This document shows positions 17,613 through 25,279 of a stretch of 64,000 bases of DNA, in pieces. The stretch is from the NCBI GenBank assembly GCA_020442465.1, contig JAGRJY010000133.1, forward strand, positions 1 through 64,000, written 5' to 3'. A program made the position numbers and the translations under genes. Every line of letters starts with the position of its first letter. Positions within the stretch are counted from its first letter, which is position 1. This DNA is from Lysobacterales bacterium. Its GTDB lineage: Bacteria; Pseudomonadota; Gammaproteobacteria; Xanthomonadales; Xanthomonadaceae. The notes below the pieces were generated by a model. That model was not told where the DNA came from. It saw nothing but the letters and a program-made list of their open reading frames with translations, and ran no database searches.

Positions 17613-18412
17613 GCGGCCAGCTCCACGACGAGGGACTGCCCGGGCCCGGCTTCCAGTCGACAGCTGCCCCGCCCCGCGGCAAGCGTCTCGATGAATGGCA
17701 GCGACGGCGCCATCGCGTTGTCGCCCAGCCGTGCGGCCAGGCCTCCGGAGATCGTGGCGGGAACCGGCGACGCGGGTTCGAATTCGAGCCGAAGCAGCGG
17801 CCCGCGCCCTCCCGCGTCGACGTCGGCGCGCTCCAGCACCAGCGCCAATCCGAGCAGGCCCTGGCTGGTGGAGACGGCAGCCAGCGGCCCGGTCGCCGGG
17901 CCGTCGTAGGCGACCAGCAGCACGCGCGCTTCCTGCGCGGCGAGTTGCAGCGCCGCTTCGAGCAGGCCTTGCGCAAAGGTCGCGCGGTACGCCGACAGCG
18001 CGGTTGCCGGTCGATGACAGCCGGTGCCGATCGTCCAGTACCCGGCCGCGGCGTTGTGCACCGAATTGTGGAACTTGGTCGGCGACATCTCGGCCGGCGC
18101 ATCGCGGAGGGTGGCACACATGTAGTCGGTGATCGCGAGGTCGCCGTGGGTGGAGGCGAAGATCGACGGCAGCGACGCCGGGTCGCAGTCGGCGTCGGCG
18201 CAGGCCGACTGCGCGGCTTGCAGGGCGAGCAGCACCGAGTCCGGTGCGCGGCGCCGTTCGTTGGCTGGAAGCAGGTCGGGGGCGGGGCGTCGCGGCGCGG
18301 ACTCATCCGGTTCGATCTCGCCGCGCGCACAGGCCAACATTGCCGGCCAGCTGGTCAGGCCGCTGGCCCAGGCACCGATGCCGCGGATTCGCAGCGCTGG
18401 CAACCAGCTCAT
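17609..18412 (-). CDS. Ketosynthase chain-length-factor-type protein (ApeC-like)
   Basis: The 267-residue product is much shorter than a full ketosynthase. It has the stretch FHNSVHNAAAGYWTIGTG, diagnostic of the short beta-ketoacyl-synthase-like family found in aryl polyene clusters, where it partners a full ketosynthase as chain-length factor. The active-site cysteine motif of condensing enzymes is absent, which fits a non-catalytic partner. It overlaps the preceding ketosynthase gene by 4 bp, so the two subunits would be made in step. Cytoplasmic. Confidence 0.83.
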   Translation of the reverse strand: MSWLPALRIRGIGAWASGLTSWPAMLACARGEIEPDESAPRRPAPDLLPANERRRAPDSVLLALQAAQSACADADCDPASLPSIFASTHGDLAITDYMCATLRDAPAEMSPTKFHNSVHNAAAGYWTIGTGCHRPATALSAYRATFAQGLLEAALQLAAQEARVLLVAYDGPATGPLAAVSTSQGLLGLALVLERADVDAGGRGPLLRLEFEPASPVPATISGGLAARLGDNAMAPSLPFIETLAAGRGSCRLEAGPGQSLVVELAA

Positions 18413-19635
18413 GCCTGCGCTCCGTCGCGCCCGAACAGCAGGCTGCAGTTGTTGCCGCCGAAGCCGAACGAGTTGTTCAGTGCCAAGCGGACATCGCCGC
18501 TGGTGCTGCGTTGAAGCAACTGCGCCGCGATCACCGGCTCCGGATCGTCGCAGTGCAGCGAGGCCGGCATCAGGCCGGTGCGCACCGCCTGGATGGCGAC
18601 CACGGATTCGACGATGCCGGCGGCGCCCAGGGTGTGTCCGGTGAATCCCTTGGTCGAACTCGCGCTCAGGCGATCCGGAAACACCCGTCGCACCGCCAGT
18701 GCCTCGATCTCGTCGTTCTTCGGCGTCGCCGTGCCGTGGCAGTTGAGATAGTCGACGTCTTCGACGCCGCGACCGGCTCGTGCCAGGGCTTCGGTCATGC
18801 ACAGTTCGGCGCCGAGGCCCTCGGGATGCGGACTCGACATGTGGTGGGCGTCGCTGGACTCGCCGTAGCCGAGCAACCAGGCCAGCGGCTTCGCGTGCCC
18901 TCGCTCGATCAGCGCATAACCACCCGCTTCGCCGAGAGACAGCCCCGCGCGGGAAGCATCGAAGGGGCGGCAGGGTTCCGAGGACACCAGGCCGAGCGAG
19001 TGGAAGCCGTACAGCACGCTGCCGCACAGGGTATCCACACCGCCGACCAGGGCGGCATCGACCAGGCCGGCCGCCAGCATGCGCGCTGCCTGCGCGAACA
19101 CCTTGGCGCTGGAGGAACACGCAGTGGCCACGGTGACCACCGGGCCGGCGGCGCCGGTGGCAGCCTGCAGGAAGCTGCCCAGCGAGTGCGGAGTGTGCAC
19201 GATCGGGCGCGCCAGGTCGTGCGGAAAGGCGCCGCTGTCGGTCAGTCGCCGATAGGCCTCTTCCGACGCGCCGATGCTGGACGTGGATGTGCCGACGATG
19301 ACCGCCACGCGGTCCGGGCCGTACTGTGCGCAAGCGCGACGCAGCGCGTCGAGTACGCCGTCCTGCTGCAGCGCCAGCCAGGCAAGGCGATTGTTGCGGC
19401 AATCCCATGCTGCGCACGCATCGGGCAGAACGACCGACTCCACGGCGTCCACGCGACCGATCCAGGTGTCGAGCGTGCCGATGGGTAGCGCGGCGGTGTC
19501 GTCCGCGGCGGCCGCGCCGTGCCGGCGCAGACCGCTACGGTGGTCGCGAAAGGCCTGGTCCAATGCGGCGAGGCCCAGGCCGCAGGCCGTGGTAGCGGTG
19601 GCCGCGGTGACGGCCAGGGGGGACATCGGGTGCAT
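18409..19635 (-). CDS. Beta-ketoacyl-ACP synthase (ApeO-like condensing enzyme)
   Basis: The 408-residue thiolase-fold enzyme has the full catalytic set: Cys173 in TACSSS, His300 in CHGTAT, Lys329 and His334 in STKGFTGHTLGAAG. It would condense malonyl-ACP with the ACP-bound aryl chain in repeated rounds, together with the chain-length factor encoded next. It is the first gene of the leftward operon and is preceded by a clear -10 box. ATG 19635 (MHPMSP) is chosen; ATG 19626 is equally possible and changes only three residues. Confidence 0.9.
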   Translation of the reverse strand: MHPMSPLAVTAATATTACGLGLAALDQAFRDHRSGLRRHGAAAADDTAALPIGTLDTWIGRVDAVESVVLPDACAAWDCRNNRLAWLALQQDGVLDALRRACAQYGPDRVAVIVGTSTSSIGASEEAYRRLTDSGAFPHDLARPIVHTPHSLGSFLQAATGAAGPVVTVATACSSSAKVFAQAARMLAAGLVDAALVGGVDTLCGSVLYGFHSLGLVSSEPCRPFDASRAGLSLGEAGGYALIERGHAKPLAWLLGYGESSDAHHMSSPHPEGLGAELCMTEALARAGRGVEDVDYLNCHGTATPKNDEIEALAVRRVFPDRLSASSTKGFTGHTLGAAGIVESVVAIQAVRTGLMPASLHCDDPEPVIAAQLLQRSTSGDVRLALNNSFGFGGNNCSLLFGRDGAQA

Positions 19636-19670
19636 CCGTACGTCAGTGCTCGCAACTTCTCTGGCGCGCG

Positions 19671-19676
19671 AGTATA
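19671..19676 (-). promoter_or_regulatory. -10 box upstream of the ketosynthase operon
   Basis: Read on the minus strand the bases are TATACT, five of six matches to the sigma-70 -10 consensus, in a stretch otherwise near 75% GC. Transcription would begin about 30 bases before the ketosynthase start codon. A TGAAGA-like -35 lies about 19 bases upstream and is weak. Confidence 0.55.
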
Positions 19677-19755
19677 GGAGAGCCGCGGCGGCGGGTCTTC
19701 ACCGAGGTGCCGTCGACGCCTTGGTCTGCCTGTCCGGATCGCGCAGACTGTGCGC

Positions 19756-20520
19756 ATGTCGGAACCCTCCGCTGCACCCCGTTCGGTGGATTCGGTCGCG
19801 ACGACCGGGCGCCGGTCGCGCGGCGACCATCGCCGCACGATTCTCGCCGACCTTGACGCACTGCACGGCATGCTGGTGGCCACGCTCGCGGCGATCGGAT
19901 CGGGCGGCTTGCTGTATCTGGCCTACCTCGTGCGTGGGTGGCGTATCGCCCGCGGCGCCGTCAGTGTCGCCCCCGGCGACGAGGGCTGGGCGGGTGCCGA
20001 AAACACCTCCGGCCCGGTGCGCGTGCTGCTGTTCGGCAAGCACTGCGCCGACGGCATGCCGGACGCCGACTTTGCGCAGCGCATCGCCCGGGTGGCGGCT
20101 CTGGTCGACGAATTGCCCGACCTGCGCGTCATGCTGCTGGGCGGCGGGCCGCCGCCGACCGAGGCGGAGATCGCCCATCGCGCACTGCTGGCATCCGGCG
20201 TGCCGGCGACGACCCCGTTCGAGTTCGAACAGGAGTCGCGCGACACGCTGCAGAACCTGCGCCACGCGCGACAGCTGATCGGTGCGGAGGCGCGTCCGGT
20301 GGTGCTGGTCAGCAATCGCTATCACCTGCCGCGCTGCGCGCTGTTCGCGCGTCATCTCGGCATCGACCATGTGCTCTGTGCGGCCGAGGCGCAATGGCGG
20401 CCCAGTCCTTCGAATCTGGCCAAGCTGGCGCTCGAATCGGCCTACTGCATGTGGGTGGATGTCGGCCGCCGCTGGGCGCAGCTGATCGGCCACCGGCGCA
20501 TGCTCGGCAAGGTCAGCTGA
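19756..20520 (+). CDS. YdcF/ElyC-like DUF218 membrane-anchored protein
   Basis: The 254-residue product has one membrane segment at about 36-56 and a DUF218-type Rossmann-like domain: VRVLLFGKHCADGMPD, LLGGGPPPTEAE, then FEFEQESRDTLQNLRHA and VLVSNRYHLPRCALFARHLG. ElyC and SanA members affect envelope integrity and polyprenyl carrier metabolism; the biochemical reaction is not settled. It is transcribed away from the ketosynthase operon, sharing a 120-bp gap. A GTG six bases earlier could also serve as start. It interrupts the aryl polyene genes together with the next gene, so an accessory role in carrier-lipid handling is possible. Confidence 0.78.
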   Translation: MSEPSAAPRSVDSVATTGRRSRGDHRRTILADLDALHGMLVATLAAIGSGGLLYLAYLVRGWRIARGAVSVAPGDEGWAGAENTSGPVRVLLFGKHCADGMPDADFAQRIARVAALVDELPDLRVMLLGGGPPPTEAEIAHRALLASGVPATTPFEFEQESRDTLQNLRHARQLIGAEARPVVLVSNRYHLPRCALFARHLGIDHVLCAAEAQWRPSPSNLAKLALESAYCMWVDVGRRWAQLIGHRRMLGKVS

Positions 20521-20609
20521 ACGGTCACGCGCCACGACGCCGGGACGCGGCGCATCTTCGGTGTCCCTTCGCCTATCATCGCCGCTCTCCCCGTTTCAGG
20601 AATCACCGC

Positions 20610-21017
20610 ATGATCTTGCGCCGCGTCTGGATGTTCGCCCTGCTGCCGACCTTGCTGCTGCTGATGGGCGCGCGACAGGCCCCATTGACCGATCCGGATC
20701 CCGTCGCCGTTCCGCCAGGCGTCTCCGCCGAAGTCGTCCAGCGCGAAATCAAGCGTGCGTTGCTCGGCCGCAACTGGACGATCACCGGCGAGTCGGCCGA
20801 GGGCATCGACGCGACCCTGAACCTGCGCGATCACGTCGCCCGCATCCGCGTCACCCGGGATGGCGAGCGTGTCCGCTTCGTCTATGTCTCCAGCGAGAAC
20901 CTGAAGTTCGAGGAGAAGAAGGGTCAGCGCTACATCCACAAGAACTACCTGAGCTGGATCAACAATCTGGTGACCGATCTCAGCCGCGGCCTGCAGCTCG
21001 AATCGATGGGACAGTAA
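20610..21017 (+). CDS. Small exported protein of unknown function
   Basis: The 135-residue product has a signal peptide or single N-terminal anchor (residues 5-22, RVWMFALLPTLLLLMGA) with no lipobox cysteine. The mature part holds REIKRALLGRNWTITGE and a basic, aromatic C-terminal half. I recognise no named family; the fold looks like a small alpha/beta domain. An AGGA Shine-Dalgarno lies upstream of ATG 20610, and a possible -10 TATCAT lies at 20573-20578. It ends 20 bp before a strong inverted repeat. Confidence 0.65.
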   Translation: MILRRVWMFALLPTLLLLMGARQAPLTDPDPVAVPPGVSAEVVQREIKRALLGRNWTITGESAEGIDATLNLRDHVARIRVTRDGERVRFVYVSSENLKFEEKKGQRYIHKNYLSWINNLVTDLSRGLQLESMGQ

Positions 21018-21037
21018 GCGACGCCCTGCGTCTCTCG

Positions 21038-21080
21038 AGGTCGGCGCGCGGGTCGGGCGTAGTCCGCGGCGCGCCGACCT
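21038..21080 (+). terminator. Twelve-base-pair inverted repeat, likely terminator
   Basis: The arms AGGTCGGCGCGC (21038-21049) and GCGCGCCGACCT (21069-21080) are perfect complements around a 19-nt loop, directly after the small exported protein gene and before a convergent gene. There is no T run. It can act for either strand. Confidence 0.5.
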
Positions 21081-21126
21081 GAAGTCCGCCGCGCGGCACG
21101 ACGCCGGCTGCTCGCTCCGGGCACTG

Positions 21127-21176
21127 TGCGGGTTGCAGGTTTCGGATTGCGGGTTGCGGATTGTGGGTTGTGTGTT
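21127..21176. repeat. Degenerate G/T-rich short repeat
   Basis: The 50 bases are built from variants of CGGGTTGC and GGATTG, repeated about five times in imperfect form. It lies in the non-coding gap between two convergent genes. Its T content is unusual for this genome. No function is apparent. Confidence 0.5.
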
Positions 21177-21236
21177 TCCGAGCCCGGTTCGCGATGCGGA
21201 ACCTGCGCTGGAGGACCCGCCTGCCGGCGTTCGCGG

Positions 21237-22637
21237 CTAGGACACGCGCCCCAGCGCGTCCAGCAAGGCCTGGCGCGGCAGTTTGTCGGTCTCGTTGCGC
21301 GGCAGGCGCGACACGAGTCGCAACGGTCGCGGCAGGAATACCGGGTCGACCGTCTCGCGCAGGGCAGCGACGAGGGCTGCCGCCTCCTGGCCGGGCGCCA
21401 CGACCAGGGCGGCCAGTCGCGTCACCGCGCCGGCGCTGTCCGGCACAAAGACCGCGGCATCCTCGACGCCCGGCAAGGCCAGCAGCCGCTGGGTGATGTC
21501 GATCAACGACGCCCGCTTGCCGGCAATTTCCAGATGGTCGCTGCAGCGGCCGACCAGTCGGAAGCTGCCGTCGGGCTCGACCTGCATGCGGTCCTGCAGC
21601 AGCACCGGCTGCGGCAGCCACGGCGCCGTGACCGAAGTGCCCTCGTCGCCGGCATCGAGCAGCACGCCCGGCTGCGGGCGCCATAACTCGGTGCGTGCAG
21701 TCTGACGATGGCCGATCACGCAGGTCTCGGTGCTGCCGAACAGCTCCAGCACGCGCGCACCGGTCAGTCGTTCGGCGTCGGCGGCCAGCGCTTGCGGCAG
21801 CGGCGCAGTGGCGCTGAGGATCAGCGCCAGCGGCGGGTTCGGCAGTCCGGCGCCGATCAGACTGCGCAGGTGCACCGGCGTGGTCACCAGCACACGCGGC
21901 GCCGGCATCTGCTGCAGCGCGTGGATGATGTCGGCGGGAAAAAAAGGCCGGCTCCGATGGATGCAGACGCTGCCCAGCAGCGGCAGCAGCACCGAGGTTT
22001 CCATGCCGTACATGTGCTGCGGAGGCACCGTGGCCACGACATGCCATGGGCCGGTGCCGACGTCGTCGAGCAGGCTGAGATTCTCGGCGGTGCTGAGATG
22101 GAACTGCCGCCAGGACTTGCGATGCGGCGCCGGAATGCCGGAGCTGCCCGAGGTGTAGCCGACGACCGCGAGCTGGTCGCCGGCGATTTGCACAGAATGC
22201 GCGCCCTGCGCAGGTTCATCGGCCGGCGATGCGTCGACCGGCATCGAGCGATAGCGCGACGGACGCTGCGCCAGCCGCACGCCGTCGGCGTGGCCGTCAT
22301 CGCCCACCGCCAGGGCATCCGGATGGCGGGCCAGCATTTCCTCGACGACGCTGGGCGCTCGCGATGAGGGCAGCAGATTGGGCCGGCCAGTGAGCAGGGC
22401 GGCGCCGAGCAGAAGCAGGAAGCGATAGCGGTCCTCGCAGAGATTGAGGACCTCGGTCGCGCCGGCGGCCTCCCGGTCGAGCCAGTCGGCCAGGGCATGC
22501 GCCTCGCCGAGGTATCGACCCACGCTGAGCGGGCCCTCGGCGCCCCAGCAGAACGCGCGCGCGCGTTCGCCGAAAGCCAGCGGAAAGGGGTCCTGTACAC
22601 GCGCCGGCGCGGCCGGCTGCTCGGGTTTCAACGGCAT
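21237..22637 (-). CDS. xanA2: AMP-forming acyl/aryl ligase, probable 3-hydroxybenzoate:ACP ligase
   Basis: The 466-residue product has the adenylate-forming motifs YTSGSSGIPAPHRK (A3), PPQHMYGMETSVLLPL (A4 region), LFGSTETCVIG (A5), LVGRCSDHLEIAGKR (A8) and the C-terminal catalytic lysine in NETDKLPR (A10). The size and weak A3 lysine context match the short ligases of xanthomonadin and aryl polyene clusters that activate the aromatic acid and load the ACP. The start at 22637 has GAGCAGG spaced 6 nt upstream; an in-frame ATG at 22643 overlaps that site and is less likely. A T7 run lies in the coding strand at 21939-21945. It is separated from the other pathway genes by two genes on the opposite strand. 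Confidence 0.8.
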   Translation of the reverse strand: MPLKPEQPAAPARVQDPFPLAFGERARAFCWGAEGPLSVGRYLGEAHALADWLDREAAGATEVLNLCEDRYRFLLLLGAALLTGRPNLLPSSRAPSVVEEMLARHPDALAVGDDGHADGVRLAQRPSRYRSMPVDASPADEPAQGAHSVQIAGDQLAVVGYTSGSSGIPAPHRKSWRQFHLSTAENLSLLDDVGTGPWHVVATVPPQHMYGMETSVLLPLLGSVCIHRSRPFFPADIIHALQQMPAPRVLVTTPVHLRSLIGAGLPNPPLALILSATAPLPQALAADAERLTGARVLELFGSTETCVIGHRQTARTELWRPQPGVLLDAGDEGTSVTAPWLPQPVLLQDRMQVEPDGSFRLVGRCSDHLEIAGKRASLIDITQRLLALPGVEDAAVFVPDSAGAVTRLAALVVAPGQEAAALVAALRETVDPVFLPRPLRLVSRLPRNETDKLPRQALLDALGRVS

Positions 22638-22721
22638 GCTCATCCTGCTCAGGCCTGCCACCGGAGCGGGGCAGGTCCAGACGTGCATGCATTCTAAGGG
22701 CGCGACCACCGCGCGGGTGGC

Positions 22722-22746
22722 GGCCGGCAGCGTGCTGCCGCCGGCC
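22722..22746 (-). terminator. GC-rich hairpin after the dehydrogenase-like gene
   Basis: CGGCAGC (22725-22731) and GCTGCCG (22734-22740) pair perfectly with flanking GGC/GCC extensions, just beyond the stop at 22755. No T run follows. Confidence 0.35.
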
Positions 22747-22754
22747 CGGTTTGG

Positions 22755-24134
22755 TCAGGGCACCACGCTGTCTTCGAAGCCGTGCTCATGCACGATGTCT
22801 GCGGTGGCGTAGCCGCTGATCAGGAAGATCGTGTTGTCGCTGCCCGCATACACCTCGCCGTTGCGGCCTTCACCGAAGGTGCGGAGGTTGCCGACGAAGG
22901 GCGTCCACGTCGTGTAGCTCCAGCTGCTGCCCTCGTCGAATCCGACCAGGATGCGACCTTGGCAGTAGTCGCCGAAGAAGTACGCACCGTGCAGCGTCTG
23001 CGCCGGCCCACGGTAGCGATAGCCACCGGTGATCGAACACACGCCGCCCGACTGCGGCACGTCCATGATGGGTTCGACGAACGCTGGCGGCGCGTTGCAT
23101 ACCGGGGCGGAGGTGGCGATCGAACCGGACGGATTGGCGAACAGGCCCTCGCGACAGCGCCAGCCGAAATTCTCGCCGCCGGTGCTGCTGGCCGGGAGCA
23201 GATCGATTTCCTCGTGCGCGTCCTGGCCGACATCGCCGATCAGCATGTCGTCGGTATCGCGGTCGAACGAAAAGCGCCACGGATTGCGCAGACCCGACAG
23301 CCAGACCTCGGCGCAGCCCGGGCCACTGCTGGCGTAGGGATTGTCGGCCGGCACGGCGTAGCCCGCCGAGCCGTTGGCCGCAGCCGCGCACAGCCGGTTG
23401 CTGCCCGGCGGCGTGATGTTGTCGACGTCGATGCGCAGCATCTTGCCGAGCAGCGCGCGCGAGGGGCCGCGCGTCGCCGGGCCGCAACTCGAATTGGACG
23501 GGCAGCCGAGCCGGCCGTCGTTGCTGCTGCCATTGCAGAGCATCGCCGGGTCGAGCGTCTGCGCGCGCGAACACGGGTCGTTGCCCGAGCCGCCGTCGCC
23601 CAGCGCGATGTAGAGGTAGCCATCCGGGCCGAAATTCAGCTGTCCGCCGTTGTGGTTGGAAAAGTCCTGCGAGACCTCCATCAGTCGATCGAAGGTCGCA
23701 GTGTCGGCGACATTGGGATTGCCGGCACTGGCGAATACGCGACCGATGGCGGTGTCGCCTTGTGCGTCGGAGTAGTGCACGAACACCTGACGGTTGCTGG
23801 CGAACTGCGGGTGGAACGCCAAGCCAAGCAGGCCGCGCTCCCCGCCGGAGGTGAAGCCGCCCGGGGGCACGAAACAGTCGCCGCCGGCCGCGCTGCACAG
23901 GCGCAGGAACGGCGTGGCCAGCGTCGAGCCGCCCTGGATGATCTTGACCCGGCCCGATTGCTCGATCGCGAACAGGCGGGTGGTGCTGTCGTTCGGAGCG
24001 TAGATGCCGGTCAGCCCGCTGAAGCCGTTGGCGAATTCGGTGAGCCGCAATCCCGTCGGCAGTGGCGTGCCCGCCGTTGACGGTCCTGTTGCGGCCAGTC
24101 CGGCCAGCATCCATCCGATCCAGCTTGTGCGCAT
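22755..24134 (-). CDS. Secreted PQQ-type glucose/sorbosone dehydrogenase-like beta-propeller
   Basis: The 459-residue product has a signal peptide (1-22) and a soluble quinoprotein-type six-bladed propeller. Supporting motifs are GERGLLGLAFHPQF, HNGGQLNFGPDGYLYIALGDGGS, LLGKMLRIDVDN, GLRNPWRFSFDRDT and IGDVGQDAHEEIDL. Such enzymes oxidise aldose sugars or sorbosone with bound PQQ; many relatives have no proven activity. Unusually many cysteines in the loops suggest periplasmic or extracellular disulfides. The protein ends with HEHGFEDSVVP. ATG 24134 is chosen because it starts the signal peptide. It stands alone, so its electron acceptor and physiological substrate are unknown. Confidence 0.82.
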   Translation of the reverse strand: MRTSWIGWMLAGLAATGPSTAGTPLPTGLRLTEFANGFSGLTGIYAPNDSTTRLFAIEQSGRVKIIQGGSTLATPFLRLCSAAGGDCFVPPGGFTSGGERGLLGLAFHPQFASNRQVFVHYSDAQGDTAIGRVFASAGNPNVADTATFDRLMEVSQDFSNHNGGQLNFGPDGYLYIALGDGGSGNDPCSRAQTLDPAMLCNGSSNDGRLGCPSNSSCGPATRGPSRALLGKMLRIDVDNITPPGSNRLCAAAANGSAGYAVPADNPYASSGPGCAEVWLSGLRNPWRFSFDRDTDDMLIGDVGQDAHEEIDLLPASSTGGENFGWRCREGLFANPSGSIATSAPVCNAPPAFVEPIMDVPQSGGVCSITGGYRYRGPAQTLHGAYFFGDYCQGRILVGFDEGSSWSYTTWTPFVGNLRTFGEGRNGEVYAGSDNTIFLISGYATADIVHEHGFEDSVVP

Positions 24135-24500
24135 CCGGGCAGTTCCCGATTCAGGAAAGGGCCACAGTGTGCCGCATTCGTCCGTCGATGGAACCCCACG
24201 GCGATGAGCGCGTCCAACCGGCGGAAAGGCGGAGGTACATGTTGTGTGCATCGCCGGCACAGCCGTGCAGCGCACACGCGGGGCGAAATCCGGATCTGTC
24301 GGCATCCACAGATCGTGCGGCGATTCACGGTTTGACAAGTTCATGCATGACGTACTGGCGCGCTATCGATTGAATTCGACGCGTGCGCGATGCCGTCTCC
24401 GACTGTCCACCGACCGCCGCGCACGTTCACCGATGGCGGGTGGCGGTGTCGGGGAACCTGCCGCGCAGGGTGTTCGCCAGCGGAGCATGCCGCACTGGCG
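24135..24500. other. Non-coding gap with no recognised feature
   Basis: This 366-bp stretch lies between the start of the dehydrogenase-like gene and the stop of mtgA. It contains a TTGACA (24332-24337, plus strand) without a matching -10 at proper spacing. The promoter of the dehydrogenase-like gene should be here but cannot be pinned down. Confidence 0.4.
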
Positions 24501-25223
24501 TCAGCTGTCCGGTTCGAAGCCGAGATAGGCCGGTCCGCCGAGCTGATGCATCTGCGTCTGGATCCAGCCGACTCGCTCACGCAGATAGGGGCCCGGCGCG
24601 TCGGCACGATACTGCTTGGGATTCGGCAGCACCGCAGCGAGCAAGGCCGCCTGGGCGGCGTTCAGTCGCCCGGCCGGCATGCCGAAGAAGCGCTGCGACG
24701 CAGCCTCCGCGCCGTACACGCCGGCGCCGAATTCGGCGATGTTGAGGTAGACCTCGAGAATGCGCTGCTTGCTCCAGAGCAGCTCTATCCAGGCGGTGAA
24801 CCAGGCTTCGAGTCCCTTGCGCAGCCAGCTCGGGTCGCTCCACAGGAACAGGTTCTTCGCCACCTGCTGCGAGATCGTGCTGGCACCGCGCGATCGTGTG
24901 CCGGCGACGCGATCGGCCCAGGCTTCTTCGATCGCTTCGATGTCGAAGCCGTCGTGGAGGGGAAACTTCTGGTCTTCCGACGCGACCACGGCAATCTGCA
25001 GCTGCGGCGAAATCGCCGAGATTGGCACCCAGCGCTGATCGAGATGTTGCGGGCCGTTCGCCTCCGGCGTCCACGCCAGCATGAACGCGCTGGTAGGCGG
25101 GTCGATCCAGCGCAGCGCGGCCACCGGCAACACGCTGGCCACCACGAGGGCGAGCACGAACACCACGCCGCGGATCAACCAGCGGCGAACGAACCCGGGC
25201 TTCTTGCGACGACGGGGCGGCAT
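24501..25223 (-). CDS. mtgA: Monofunctional biosynthetic peptidoglycan transglycosylase
   Basis: The 240-residue product has a single membrane anchor at 15-37 and a GT51 domain. The catalytic glutamate Glu83 is in ASEDQKF, followed by RGASTISQQVAKNLFLW (112-128) and the second catalytic glutamate Glu157 in LEVYLNIAEFG. No transpeptidase domain follows, so it polymerises lipid II into glycan strands at the outer face of the inner membrane. Length is normal for MtgA. It follows the TMTC-like gene on the same strand by 56 bp. Confidence 0.95.
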   Translation of the reverse strand: MPPRRRKKPGFVRRWLIRGVVFVLALVVASVLPVAALRWIDPPTSAFMLAWTPEANGPQHLDQRWVPISAISPQLQIAVVASEDQKFPLHDGFDIEAIEEAWADRVAGTRSRGASTISQQVAKNLFLWSDPSWLRKGLEAWFTAWIELLWSKQRILEVYLNIAEFGAGVYGAEAASQRFFGMPAGRLNAAQAALLAAVLPNPKQYRADAPGPYLRERVGWIQTQMHQLGGPAYLGFEPDS

Positions 25224-25279
25224 GCCGGCATGGTGGAGCGGAGCTCACCGCGAGGGCAAGCGGCAGCGCTTGCGCGCGC

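Noticed and set aside
24332..24358. A TTGACA promoter in the gap before mtgA
   Set aside because: The only -10-like TACTGG is 15 bp away, and the next plus-strand gene does not exist; both neighbours are on the minus strand.
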